A stretch of 60,899 bases of DNA from Myroides albus (GCF_009711045.1 NZ_WMJX01000016.1:1-60899), one strand, 5' to 3'; positions 8,929-18,455 are shown, counted from the stretch's first letter. Translations and numbers: made by a program. The notes: generated by a model not told the origin, from the sequence alone.

Positions 8929-9166
8929 ATTTGATAATTTTAAAGTAACCTACTCAATAAAGGGATTTGTCAAAGCCTTTAGAGGCTAAAATCTTAAATT
9001 ACATATACTTACTAAAGCATTAAAAACCTCATCAACCTAGTATTCTGACATTTATTATCTGTTTCGTTGCACTAATTAACTTACAATAAACTAATTCTAA
9101 ATATTTGGTATAGTATATGCTATAAATACACATATAAAATGTGACAAAATAATAATAATTATAACA

Positions 9167-9379
9167 ATGGAAAACCTACTAACTCAAAGCCTAGCAGGAT
9201 ACTTTATTATATACATAGCATTAATTATATTATACACTCTCTTTATTTTAAAGAGTAAACGCATTACAACTGATGATAAATACTTAGTTATACTATTCAC
9301 AGTTGCATTATTGCCTGTAGGTTTAGTCTATGGACTATACTTAATTTACTCGAACTCTAAGAGTTCTCAAACAAATTAA
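9167..9379 (+). CDS. Small two-helix membrane protein
   Basis: A 70-residue protein with two predicted membrane helices (about residues 10-28 and 40-62) split by a short basic-acidic loop KSKRITTDDKY. This resembles the short PLD-nuclease N-terminal-like membrane hairpins found as stand-alone proteins in Flavobacteriaceae. Function unknown. It is a single gene with its own terminator at 9410-9441. Confidence 0.65.
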   Translation: MENLLTQSLAGYFIIYIALIILYTLFILKSKRITTDDKYLVILFTVALLPVGLVYGLYLIYSNSKSSQTN

Positions 9380-9409
9380 CACATATTTGGTTCTTTCTGG
9401 TTAACACTC

Positions 9410-9445
9410 AAAAGCAGTTAATACGCAAATTAACTGCTTTTGTTT
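9410..9445 (+). terminator. Terminator of the small membrane protein gene
   Basis: A perfect 12-bp stem (9410-9421 with 9430-9441), an 8-nt loop and a T-rich tail. Confidence 0.75.
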
Positions 9446-9582
9446 TTATTGTGTTTCTTATTTATTTACTAGACAGATACCCTCTTTGTGCTGCCAAAGC
9501 GCATTAGTGCAAATGAACTAAAAGCCAACAAAATTCATGATTAAAAAAGATCACATTCTTATTCAATTTTTATACAATAAAA

Positions 9583-9613
9583 AAAGCCAACAGATACAAG
9601 ACCTGTTGGCTTT
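9583..9613 (-). terminator. Minus-strand terminator
   Basis: An 11-bp stem (9583-9593 with 9603-9613), followed on the minus strand by a run of seven T. It probably ends the transcript of the cysteine-array gene, leaving a 3' leader of about 200 nt with no visible gene. Confidence 0.65.
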
Positions 9614-9820
9614 CTACTTTAATAACTAATTGGGAAAATTAAATTTGATTAATAATGTTAGTGACAATACTAATAACTAACAGAACTTATTTCGTGTAAA
9701 GGTATCAAATTTCGCACTTTTTGTTTTCTACCAGATAAATACTCCTACGCTTAGGAATATATACCATTTAGTTTAAATCAATTCAGCCAAGCAAAAGATT
9801 TAATCCTCTAAAGAATATTC

Positions 9821-10015
9821 CTATCTACACACCCCACAACTATTGCCATTGACAGCACAATGTTTACAATACTTGCAATGTTTACAATACTTGCAATTTT
9901 TACACGCCTTACAACTTGATGAACCTGTACAAGTGGCAAATGTAGACTCGTAGTAATAGCCTGCAGCTGCGGCTAAAGTTGTTAGAAATACACTAAAGAG
10001 GATAATCTTTTTCAC
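9821..10015 (-). CDS. Secreted cysteine-array microprotein
   Basis: A 64-residue protein. Residues 1-18 look like a Sec signal peptide (MKKIILFSVFLTTLAAAA). The mature part has ten cysteines; seven of them (residues 35, 38, 41, 44, 47, 50, 53) recur at every third position as C-K-x triplets, giving overlapping CxxC motifs, with C29, C60 and C63 flanking. Lysine follows almost every cysteine. An 18-nt tandem duplication (9863-9880 and 9881-9898) codes for two CKYCKH blocks, so the array grew by slippage or duplication. CxxC arrays suggest metal binding or thiol chemistry outside the cytoplasm; this is inference. I know of related unnamed proteins in Bacteroidota but no function. A promoter with an inverted repeat precedes it. 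Confidence 0.75.
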   Translation of the reverse strand: MKKIILFSVFLTTLAAAAGYYYESTFATCTGSSSCKACKNCKYCKHCKYCKHCAVNGNSCGVCR

Positions 10016-10036
10016 AACAATTTTTTTCTTTTATTT

Positions 10037-10055
10037 CTTGGTCAAATTTACCAAG
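10037..10055. promoter_or_regulatory. Inverted repeat over the -7 box, candidate operator
   Basis: CTTGGT and ACCAAG form perfect 6-bp arms around a 7-bp spacer, which is most of the -7 box of the cysteine-array gene. Placement over the promoter core suggests a repressor site. No regulator gene is adjacent. Confidence 0.45.
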
Positions 10056-10073
10056 TCTATAATCATTACACAA
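10043..10073 (-). promoter_or_regulatory. Promoter of the cysteine-array gene
   Basis: On the minus strand TTG (10073-10071), 20 bp of spacer, then TAAATTTG (10050-10043) fit the Bacteroidota TTG-N19-TAnnTTTG promoter. The start codon follows about 28 bp later. Confidence 0.6.
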
Positions 10074-10217
10074 TTAAATAAAATACCATAATATTCTAAA
10101 AAGCAAGTAATTACACACAAAATAATACGCTTAGATTATATTCTACCTCATGGCTGTACTCTTGAGCTTTTTCTGTAAAAAAATCGGCAACTGTTCTTTG
10201 TAGATTGAGTCCATAAA

Positions 10218-10248
10218 AAAAGGTTTCCACTATTAGTGAAAACCTTTT
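10218..10248 (-). terminator. Terminator of the aldehyde dehydrogenase gene
   Basis: AAAAGGTTT pairs with AAACCTTTT with extra CACTA/TAGTG pairing inside. A T run follows on the minus strand. About 50 bp after the stop codon. Confidence 0.7.
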
Positions 10249-10298
10249 ACATAAAAAGAATAATAAAAAATCAATTCATATTCACGTTCCTTACCTCG

Positions 10299-11699
10299 TT
10301 AATATGCCTTGTCAATATCTGTTACACGAATTAGTTTTTCATTTACAAACTCATGTATACCATATTTTGCTTGTTCACGTCCATAACCTGATTTCTTAGC
10401 ACCTCCAAATGGCAATTCTGGAGCAATACCAGTAACGTGATTAATATAAACCATACCTGTTTCTATTTGACGAGCTACTTTAACTGCGCGCTCTTTGTTC
10501 TCACTAAACACACTACCACCTAACCCATAAGGTGTATCGTTGGCAAGTGCAATAGCTTCAGCCTCATCAGCTACCTCGTAGATCATAAATACCGGACCAA
10601 AGATCTCCTCTGAATAAGCATTCATTCCTTTTTTAATTCCAGTAAGTATAGTAGGTTCCATAAACCATCCATCACGATCTAATTTTTTACCACCACAAAC
10701 AAGTTTTGCTCCTTGTTCTACTGCTTTAGCAACTTGTTTTAGTACATCTTCTCTCGCCTTTTCACTACTAAGTGGTGCTAATTGAGTAGCAGCATCCATC
10801 GGATCCCCTACTTTCACTTGTTTTACTTTCTCAATAACACCTTGGGTAAATTTGTCTGCTACTTGTTTTAAGACAATTAATCGTTTAGGAGACACGCACA
10901 CCTGTCCTGCATTCCACAAACGCCCTTCTACTGCCCCTTTAATAGCTTTATCAATATCTGCATCATCTAATACCACAAAAGCATCACTACCTCCAAGCTC
11001 AAGAGTAGATTTCTTAATATTTTTACCTGCAATAGAGGCCACACTTGCACCAGCTGGCTCACTTCCTGTTAGTGCTACTCCCTTGATGCGATCATCCCCT
11101 ACAATATTTGCCAATTCACTTCCTGGTACAAATAAGTTTGTGTAAACATCTTTTGGCAAACCACACGCTAAAAACAATTCTTCCATGAGCTTAGCACATT
11201 GAGGAACATTAGAGGCGTGTTTTAAAACCATAGTATTTCCAGCCATTAAGTTAGGTGCAGCTGAACGCACAATTTGGTAATAAGGAAAGTTCCAAGGTTG
11301 GATACTCAACAGCAATCCTATTGGCTCTTTACTAATGAATGCTTCACCAAATGGCGTATCCAATTTTTCGTCTTTCAATAACTCTGCGGCATTTGTTGCA
11401 TAATAATCAAAGATTGCTGCAGAAAGCTCTACTTCAGCTTTACTCTCAGTAAATAGTTTACCCATTTCAACGGTAGCTAATCTGGCTAGTTCATCTTTGC
11501 GCTCACGCATAGTATCAGCTATTTTGTGTACAATTTTTGCACGATCAGCAATCGAGACATTCTTCCAACTTTTAAATGCTGTAGTTGCTTTGTCTAATAT
11601 TGTATTTATTTGTTCTGAAGTCATTACTTCAAAAACTTTTTCTTCTTTTCCTGTTGTGGGATTGATGGTTTTAATTGAAGATTTTATTGTTGTAGCCAT
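10299..11699 (-). CDS. NAD(P)-dependent aldehyde dehydrogenase, succinate-semialdehyde type
   Basis: A 466-residue member of the ALDH superfamily, closest in outline to the short succinate-semialdehyde dehydrogenases (GabD1 type). It oxidises an aldehyde to its acid with NAD(P)+. Visible landmarks are IQPWNFPYYQ (oxyanion asparagine), the cofactor loop ALTGSEPAGASVA, the general-base glutamate in LELGGSDAF, the catalytic cysteine in NAGQVCVSPKR, and EEIFGPVF near the end. It is monocistronic, so the in vivo substrate cannot be told from neighbours. Confidence 0.88.
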   Translation of the reverse strand: MATTIKSSIKTINPTTGKEEKVFEVMTSEQINTILDKATTAFKSWKNVSIADRAKIVHKIADTMRERKDELARLATVEMGKLFTESKAEVELSAAIFDYYATNAAELLKDEKLDTPFGEAFISKEPIGLLLSIQPWNFPYYQIVRSAAPNLMAGNTMVLKHASNVPQCAKLMEELFLACGLPKDVYTNLFVPGSELANIVGDDRIKGVALTGSEPAGASVASIAGKNIKKSTLELGGSDAFVVLDDADIDKAIKGAVEGRLWNAGQVCVSPKRLIVLKQVADKFTQGVIEKVKQVKVGDPMDAATQLAPLSSEKAREDVLKQVAKAVEQGAKLVCGGKKLDRDGWFMEPTILTGIKKGMNAYSEEIFGPVFMIYEVADEAEAIALANDTPYGLGGSVFSENKERAVKVARQIETGMVYINHVTGIAPELPFGGAKKSGYGREQAKYGIHEFVNEKLIRVTDIDKAY

Positions 11700-11924
11700 A
11701 TTTTATTTTTTAAAAAATTAATACTTACTAATTTACCACTATTATTTTAAAAACAATCTTAAAGTATTCTAAACAAAACACTTATAAGTTACTTTTAAAA
11801 CAAATCAATTAAAAAACACCATTATTTAAACAATCGAAAGTTTTTGAATGCAACAGCATTGCAATTGTTACTAAAACGGACTTTTAGCTAACTTTATTTG
11901 GGCTTTTTTCACTAAGTTTGTCTT

Positions 11925-12266
11925 ATGAAAATGTTACAACAAATATTATCTATACTTTTAGTACTGGTTATTTTTACAACTAGTATGTATCCTTGTGCAG
12001 ATAAATTTGTTGATAAAACAGAACAATTATCCTCTTTTGACAAGGTAGATTTACCTACCTATAATCAAGATAGGGATTATCATTCTTTAGACGCCTGTTC
12101 CCCTTTATGTGCTTGTAGTTGTTGTGCTAGCTCTATTACTCTTGCCTTGGCGCTAAACATTACACAAGTCAAAACAGTAATTCACAGCCCTCAACACTTT
12201 AACCACTATGACAATCTGTTTTCCAGATTGGATAGCAGCATTTGGCAACCCCCTAAAATAGCTTAG
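11925..12266 (+). CDS. DUF6660 family small secreted protein
   Basis: A 113-residue protein with an N-terminal hydrophobic signal-like segment (residues 4-22) and a Cys-rich motif, ACSPLCACSCC, near residues 64-74. These short proteins sit directly before CzcA/CusA-type efflux genes in many Flavobacteriaceae, as here (82 bp before the RND gene). A periplasmic metal-sensing or metal-handling role is plausible but unproven. A weak promoter (TTG at 11865, TAACTTTA at 11889) lies upstream. Confidence 0.72.
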   Translation: MKMLQQILSILLVLVIFTTSMYPCADKFVDKTEQLSSFDKVDLPTYNQDRDYHSLDACSPLCACSCCASSITLALALNITQVKTVIHSPQHFNHYDNLFSRLDSSIWQPPKIA

Positions 12267-12348
12267 TTTTTATTCGAATTAATTACTCCTCCTAAGGTCA
12301 AAGACTTCTGGGAGCAGCATTTACATACATATATTAAACTATGCTACT

Positions 12349-15300
12349 ATGTTAGATAAAATCATACATTTTAGTATCCGAAACAAATTCATTATAGGAA
12401 TACTCACTTTAGGCCTCATCGTGATGGGAATCTATTCAGTGATGAATTTGCCTATGGATACACAACCTGATATTACCAATAATCAAGTTCAAATAATCAC
12501 TACTTCTCCTACACTAGCTACCCAAGAAGTAGAACAGTTCATTACTTACCCTATTGAACAAGCCGTTAAGCCAATACCAAACATTACCGAATTACGCTCC
12601 ATTAGCCGTTTTGGATTAAGTGTAGTTACTGTTGTTTTTACAGAGAAAACAGACATTTATTGGGCAAGAGCTCAAATCTCTGAAAAACTCAAAGCTGCAG
12701 AAGAAATAATTCCTAAAGGGGTAGGTGCACCCGAACTTGCTCCTGTTAGTACAGGACTAGGCGAAATCTATCAATATGTTGTATTTCCCAAAGAAGGATA
12801 TGAAGACAAATACAATAGTATGGACCTTCGAACCATTCAAGATTGGATTATTAAACCTCAGTTAATTGGTGTAAAAGGCGTAGCTGAAGTCAATACACTT
12901 GGCGGTCATTTAAAGCAATATGAAATTGCTGTAAAGCCTGATAGACTAAGAAGTATGGATACTTCTATTATCGAAATATTCCAAGCCTTAGAGGCTAATA
13001 ACGAAAATACAGGTGGAGCATACATTGACAAAAAACCTTATGCTTACTTTATTCGAAGTGTAGGAATGGTGAATAGCCTAGAGGATATCGAAAAAATTGT
13101 CGTCAAGAATATAAGCGGTACTCCCGTTTTAATTAGAGACGTTGCAGATGTGCGTATCGGCAGTAGCATTCGATATGGAGCAGTGACCAAAGATGGAAAA
13201 GGAGAAGATGTGAGCGGTATGGTCATGATGTTAAAAGATTCAAATACGCAAGAGGTTGTAAAACTTGTCAAAGAGCGCATGACGCAAATTGAAAAATCAC
13301 TTCCAGAAGGTGTGGGAATTGAGCCTTTCTTGGATCGTACCAGATTAATCGAAAAAACAGTAAGCACCATTCAGACAAATTTAATTGAGGGTGCCCTAAT
13401 CGTAATCTTTGTACTTGTCTTATTACTTGGAAATTGGAGAGCTGGTCTAATCGTAGCTTCAGTTATTCCCCTGGCTTTGCTATTTGCTATTTCCATGATG
13501 AAACTATTTGGCGTTAGCGGAAACTTAATGAGTTTAGGAGCAATTGACTTTGGTTTAATTGTCGACGGAGCAGTAATTATCGTCGAGGCCATTGTCCATA
13601 GATTACACGCAGGTAAAAACCGAAGGTTATCACAAGATCAAATGAATACCGAAGTGTATTCAGCTGCATCCAAAATTAGAACCAGTGCCTCTTTTGGAGA
13701 AATTATCATTTTAATAGTTTACTTGCCAATTTTAGCTCTAACTGGAATCGAAGGAAAGATGTTTGGCCCGATGGCAATGACTGTTTCATTTGCTATCCTT
13801 GGAGCCTTTATCCTTTCTCTTACTTATGTACCTATGATATCTTCCGTATTCTTATCTAAGCATGCAGGAAAAGAAAAACCTAACTTTAGCGATAAGTTAA
13901 TAGATAAATTATACAGTTGGTACAAACCTGTACTGGAGAGTGCCTTTAAAGTAAAGCGCTTCGTTCTAATACTGGCATTTGGTCTGTTTGCCATTGCCTT
14001 ATACTTTTTCACTCGTATGGGTGGAGAATTTATCCCAACCTTAGATGAAGGTGACTTAGCTACTCACGTGATTATATCATCAGGTAGTTCTCTATCTCAA
14101 GAAATTGAGACCACTACCAAAGCAGAAAAGATTTTATTAGATCGATTCCCTGAAGTAAAAATGGTTGTTTCAAAAATCGGTAGTGCTGAGATACCAACAG
14201 ACCCTATGCCAATGGAAGCTGCCGATGTAATCATTATTCTAAAGGATAAGAAACAATGGACAAGCGCAAAAACCAAAGAAGAACTCATCGACTTAATGGA
14301 ACAAGCTCTTGAGGAAATTCCTGGAGTAAGCACAGAGTTTTCACAACCCATACAAATGCGCTTCAATGAGCTGATGACCGGAGTAAGAAGTGATGTTGCC
14401 ATTAAGGTGTTTGGAGAAGACTTAGACAGACTCTCAAGTATAGGAGATGAAATCAATACTTTAATTAACGATGTGCCCGGTGTAGCCAGTACAAAGTTAG
14501 AACGAGTAACAGGTCTACCTCAAATATCTATAAAATATGACAAGGACAAATTAGCTTTATATGGATTAAAAATCTCGGATATCAGTCAAATTGTTCGCTC
14601 TGGATTTGCCGGTGAGACTGCTGGAGTTGTTTATGAAGGAGAAAAGAGATTCGACCTTGTAGTACGCCTTGATCAAGACTATCGTTCAGATATAGAAAAC
14701 TTGCGCAATATCTTTATTCCTCTTACTGATGGTCAACAAATTCCATTGGGCCAAATTGCCACAGTAGACTATGAAGATGGACCACAGCAAATCAGCCGAG
14801 AAGAAGGTAGAAGGAGAATTGTACTTGGATTCAATGTTCGCGAACGCGACGTAAAAAGCGTGGTTAGTGATATTCAAGTTATCCTTGATCAAAAATTAAA
14901 ACTGCCTGAAGGCTATTATATTACTTATGGAGGGCAATTTGAAAACTTAGTTGAAGCTACCAATCGATTAATGATTGCAGTACCAATCGCATTAGCTTTA
15001 ATCTTTATTTTATTGTACTTCACCTTTAAATCAGTAAAGCAATCCTTGATGATTTTCACTGCTATCCCCCTATCTGCAATTGGCGGAGTAGCTGCTTTAT
15101 ACCTAAGAGATATGCCTTTTAGTATTTCAGCTGGTGTAGGTTTCATTGCACTTTTTGGTGTAGCTGTGCTCAATGGTATTGTGTTAATTGGACAATTTAA
15201 TCACTTAAAAGAAGATGGAATGGGATTATATGAAAGAATAATTGAAGGGACTAAACTGCGCCTTAGACCAGTACTGCTTACTGCTTTGGTGGCATCCTTA

Positions 15301-16692
15301 GGCTTTTTACCAATGGCACTAAGTACAAGTGCAGGTGCTGAAGTGCAAAAACCGTTAGCCACAGTGGTTATAGGAGGATTAATCACTGCTACAATACTTA
15401 CTTTAGTTGTGCTACCTATCTTGTACTATTACGAAGAAAAAGGATTCAAGTTCTCCAGAAAAAAAACAATTGCTACTGTCATTCTATTTTTAATTGGAAC
15501 GACAATACAAGCTCAACCAATTCAAAAACTGACTTTGGAACAAGCCCTTGCATTGAGCATTGAAAACAACAAGTCTATTTTAGCTGCTGAGCTAAATACA
15601 AAAGCTCAAAAACAAATGACTCGTACCAGCTTTGACTTGGAAAAAACATCCATTGAAACAGGCTTTGGCTATTTAGATACAAAAGAAAAAAAAGATATCA
15701 CTTTGTCTATTTCTCAATCTTTTTCTCCTTTTAGCTATGGCAAAAAGAAGAAAGTCTTAAACAAAGCCTACGAAACAGCTGTTCTCGAACAACAAGGTAC
15801 TGTGATTACAACACAATATGCCGTCAAACAAGCTTGGGAGAACTTGCTCTACGCCATGACAAAGAACAAACTCCTACAAGAGCAAAGTGAACTGCTAAAA
15901 GATTTTTCTAAATCAGCAAAGCTTCGATATCAAACTGGAGAGACAACACTTATGGAAAGCAATGTTGCTATTGCTAAAGAACAAGAATTAAACGTTGTAA
16001 TCTCACAAAATAAAACAGTGATTGACAATCAAATCTCGAAACTAAAAGCGCTATTGCAACTAGATGAAGACTTTGTCCCTGCCGAATCTACTCTATTGTA
16101 CGACAAACACAATCCAGACGATTCTTTTGACTTAAGTCAGAACAATACTTTGCTTTTAGCCCAGAAAGAGATTGAAAGTATTGAAGCTAATAGAAAATTA
16201 GAGAAATCGACATTACTTCCAGATATTACGCTGGGATACAATATAAAATCCGACTCTGGTACTATCACAAACAGCGCAGGAGAATTAGTCACTTATGGAA
16301 AAGAACTACGCGTGCCAAGTTATAGTGTAGGTGTATCTATTCCACTGTTCTTTGGCAGTCAAAAATCGAAAATCAAAGCGATGAAATACCAAGTAGAAAT
16401 GGCTACAATGCAAAAAGATTATATTCACAAACAACTACTCGAAACAGTACAGCAACAGTTAGATATAATCTTAGCACAGGAAAACGTGATTGATTACTAC
16501 CAAGAAAACGCTTTAAAGAATGCTTTGATTATCAAAGATCACGCAAAGAAATCTTATAATAATGGAGATATCTCTTATGTTGAATACATACAATCTGTGG
16601 AAACAGCACTAACGATTCAAATGAATTACTTAGATGCTTTACTCCAGTACAACCTAAGCCACAATACCCTGCATTATTTAATCAATCAATAA
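12349..16692 (+). CDS. czcA: Heavy-metal RND pump CzcA fused to a TolC-like outer-membrane domain
   Basis: A 1447-residue fusion. Residues 1 to about 1035 are an HME-RND proton-driven pump. The transmembrane-4 motif DFGLIVDGAVIIVE (near residues 397-410) is the divalent-cation (Zn/Co/Ni/Cd) CzcA type, not the copper/silver CusA type. LTGIEGKMFGPMA follows. Near residues 1036-1053 there is a signal-peptide-like segment (basic residues, hydrophobic run, then AQA). The rest is a TolC/CzcC-like outer-membrane factor with paired coiled-coil repeats. Such fusions are common in Bacteroidota, so I do not treat it as an assembly error. The operon is DUF6660, this gene, then the adaptor. Confidence 0.92.
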   Translation: MLDKIIHFSIRNKFIIGILTLGLIVMGIYSVMNLPMDTQPDITNNQVQIITTSPTLATQEVEQFITYPIEQAVKPIPNITELRSISRFGLSVVTVVFTEKTDIYWARAQISEKLKAAEEIIPKGVGAPELAPVSTGLGEIYQYVVFPKEGYEDKYNSMDLRTIQDWIIKPQLIGVKGVAEVNTLGGHLKQYEIAVKPDRLRSMDTSIIEIFQALEANNENTGGAYIDKKPYAYFIRSVGMVNSLEDIEKIVVKNISGTPVLIRDVADVRIGSSIRYGAVTKDGKGEDVSGMVMMLKDSNTQEVVKLVKERMTQIEKSLPEGVGIEPFLDRTRLIEKTVSTIQTNLIEGALIVIFVLVLLLGNWRAGLIVASVIPLALLFAISMMKLFGVSGNLMSLGAIDFGLIVDGAVIIVEAIVHRLHAGKNRRLSQDQMNTEVYSAASKIRTSASFGEIIILIVYLPILALTGIEGKMFGPMAMTVSFAILGAFILSLTYVPMISSVFLSKHAGKEKPNFSDKLIDKLYSWYKPVLESAFKVKRFVLILAFGLFAIALYFFTRMGGEFIPTLDEGDLATHVIISSGSSLSQEIETTTKAEKILLDRFPEVKMVVSKIGSAEIPTDPMPMEAADVIIILKDKKQWTSAKTKEELIDLMEQALEEIPGVSTEFSQPIQMRFNELMTGVRSDVAIKVFGEDLDRLSSIGDEINTLINDVPGVASTKLERVTGLPQISIKYDKDKLALYGLKISDISQIVRSGFAGETAGVVYEGEKRFDLVVRLDQDYRSDIENLRNIFIPLTDGQQIPLGQIATVDYEDGPQQISREEGRRRIVLGFNVRERDVKSVVSDIQVILDQKLKLPEGYYITYGGQFENLVEATNRLMIAVPIALALIFILLYFTFKSVKQSLMIFTAIPLSAIGGVAALYLRDMPFSISAGVGFIALFGVAVLNGIVLIGQFNHLKEDGMGLYERIIEGTKLRLRPVLLTALVASLGFLPMALSTSAGAEVQKPLATVVIGGLITATILTLVVLPILYYYEEKGFKFSRKKTIATVILFLIGTTIQAQPIQKLTLEQALALSIENNKSILAAELNTKAQKQMTRTSFDLEKTSIETGFGYLDTKEKKDITLSISQSFSPFSYGKKKKVLNKAYETAVLEQQGTVITTQYAVKQAWENLLYAMTKNKLLQEQSELLKDFSKSAKLRYQTGETTLMESNVAIAKEQELNVVISQNKTVIDNQISKLKALLQLDEDFVPAESTLLYDKHNPDDSFDLSQNNTLLLAQKEIESIEANRKLEKSTLLPDITLGYNIKSDSGTITNSAGELVTYGKELRVPSYSVGVSIPLFFGSQKSKIKAMKYQVEMATMQKDYIHKQLLETVQQQLDIILAQENVIDYYQENALKNALIIKDHAKKSYNNGDISYVEYIQSVETALTIQMNYLDALLQYNLSHNTLHYLINQ

Positions 16693-16708
16693 TCAACAAC
16701 GAATCGAT

Positions 16709-17908
16709 ATGAACAAATCAATTATATATTTAGTTTTTGCCTTGTCTTTTACACTTTGGAACTGCAAGGGAAATACTCAGGATGACCACACAGACCACGA
16801 GAGCAATCAAGAATCAACCTCTGCAAAGAAAGAAGAATCCCAAAATAAAGAGGTAGAACTAAACCAGATACAATTTAAAGCAGCTAATATAAAATTGGGA
16901 GCACTGCAAAAGAAAAACCTCAGTGATATTATCCGCGTGAATGGGCAAACAGAACTACCTGCACAAAGTCAAGCTGAAGTGTCTTCTTTTTTAAGTGGTA
17001 CAGTTACTCAAATTATGGTAAACCTGGGAGATAAAGTAAAAAAAGGTCAAGTCATTGCCTTAATTGATAGCCCTGAATTTATACAGCTACAAGAGGAATA
17101 TCAAATCTCTAAAAATACTTTAGAGTACTTAGAACTCGAATATAAACGTCAACAGACACTCAGAGCAGAAAACGTGAACTCTGAAAAGGTATATCAAAAA
17201 ACAAAATCAGATTTGAATATCGAACGTGCTAAGTTCCAATCTTTGAGCAATAGACTAAAGCTGGTAAACCTTCAACCTGGAGCCTCAGCTACTTCACTGC
17301 GTATCTTAGCGCCTATTTCAGGAAATATCGCTACTATACCTGTTAAGATTGGAAGCAATATCTCCCAAGGGCAATCCCTATTTACACTTGTGGATAACTC
17401 CCAGATTCACTTAGATCTTATGGTTTATGAAAAGGATTTACCTAATATTCAAGTAGGCCAAAAAGTATCATTTAATCTTACTAACATTAACAAGAGTGAG
17501 ATTACAGCTACAATTTTCAGCATAGGAAAGTCTTTTGAAGCTGGTACAAAAACTGTTATTGTACACGCAAACATCAATGAGATTAACGAAAATCTAATCC
17601 CAGGATTATATGTCAATGCACTTATTCACATCGGAGAAAGCACGGTTGATGCTTTACCGAATGATGCTATTGTAAAAGCGGATGGTAGAGAATTTGTCTT
17701 TGTCCTTGAACAAGAAGAAGCTGGACTTAAGGCGGATCACTTCCACTTTCAGCGTATAGAAGTCAAAACAGGAGTTTCTGAATTGGGATATACCCAAGTA
17801 ACATTAATGGAAAAATTGCCAGGTGACGCGCAAATAGCTATCCAAGGTGCTTACTATATCCAAAGCCACTTGATTAAAAACGAAGGTGGCGGAGGTCATG
17901 CTCACTAA
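16709..17908 (+). CDS. RND efflux periplasmic adaptor (CzcB/CusB-like)
   Basis: A 399-residue membrane fusion protein, 16 bp after the pump gene. The N-terminus is a signal peptide with a cysteine at residue 19, probably lipidated. A His/Asp-rich stretch follows (DDHTDHES), then the barrel-sandwich half (SSFLSGTVTQIMVNLGDKVKKGQ), a helical hairpin (about 130-190), the second lipoyl half (RILAPISGNIATIPVKIG) and a beta barrel. The C-terminus ends GGGGHAH. The two histidine-rich ends fit metal binding by adaptors of this class. It bridges the inner-membrane pump and the outer-membrane channel. Confidence 0.9.
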   Translation: MNKSIIYLVFALSFTLWNCKGNTQDDHTDHESNQESTSAKKEESQNKEVELNQIQFKAANIKLGALQKKNLSDIIRVNGQTELPAQSQAEVSSFLSGTVTQIMVNLGDKVKKGQVIALIDSPEFIQLQEEYQISKNTLEYLELEYKRQQTLRAENVNSEKVYQKTKSDLNIERAKFQSLSNRLKLVNLQPGASATSLRILAPISGNIATIPVKIGSNISQGQSLFTLVDNSQIHLDLMVYEKDLPNIQVGQKVSFNLTNINKSEITATIFSIGKSFEAGTKTVIVHANINEINENLIPGLYVNALIHIGESTVDALPNDAIVKADGREFVFVLEQEEAGLKADHFHFQRIEVKTGVSELGYTQVTLMEKLPGDAQIAIQGAYYIQSHLIKNEGGGGHAH

Positions 17909-17928
17909 TTAAAAACAACTATAAAAAT

Positions 17929-17952
17929 AAAGGTCGGAATTATCCGACCTTT
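17929..17952. terminator. Bidirectional terminator
   Basis: A perfect 10-bp stem (17929-17938 with 17943-17952) with a 4-nt loop between the convergent efflux operon and the next minus-strand gene. Confidence 0.85.
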
Positions 17953-17960
17953 ATTTTTAT

Positions 17961-18455
17961 CTATTTATAGTACTGCTTAATATGCGCAATTATAATCTTT
18001 AAATCTTCAACAGGTACCTTAACAGCACTTCCAAATAATTTAGTGCCAGACTGCATCAGCAAAACCCCCTTGTGATCATCGGAACTTCCAATTGAACGGA
18101 TCTCGAAGGAAATAGCCTTATCAGTTAAATTATAGCGTTTTCTCTTGTCTTTAAACCAACCGTAATTCGCTTGATAGTATACGTGATCGTCTGCAAAATA
18201 GAATTCTTCTTCCCCTTTTGTATTCCAAATCGCCAATCTAAAAATAAACAAACTGATAAACAATAAAGCAGTCATGACAATAATATTGACTATGGACATT
18301 GTTGTTGTAGGTAGCAATATAGCACTTACCGTCGCGATTATTGGCAATAGTATTCCTGCTATAGCAATGACATAAAGGATAATTCGTATTGCTAAAGGTG
18401 CTTTTTTAACTCTCAGCAATAACTGTCTTTCGTTTATTTGATACTGTGTACTCAT
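17961..18455 (-). CDS. Membrane protein of unknown function
   Basis: A 164-residue protein. Two hydrophobic helices (about residues 22-48 and 53-76) follow a basic N-terminus. The C-terminal 85 residues are predicted beta-rich (EEEFYFADDHVYYQANYGWFK), resembling the YcxB-like or PH-like cytoplasmic domains attached to two helices. I do not recognise a specific family. Stand-alone gene. Confidence 0.6.
   Translation of the reverse strand: MSTQYQINERQLLLRVKKAPLAIRIILYVIAIAGILLPIIATVSAILLPTTTMSIVNIIVMTALLFISLFIFRLAIWNTKGEEEFYFADDHVYYQANYGWFKDKRKRYNLTDKAISFEIRSIGSSDDHKGVLLMQSGTKLFGSAVKVPVEDLKIIIAHIKQYYK

Noticed and set aside
13044..15386. Antisense open frames inside the efflux pump gene (and similar shadows in other genes)
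   Set aside because: Codon use and composition are those of complementary strands of real genes; no promoters or family matches.
12349..16692. RND/TolC fusion as an assembly error
   Set aside because: The frame is continuous across the junction and fusions of this size are well known in Bacteroidota.
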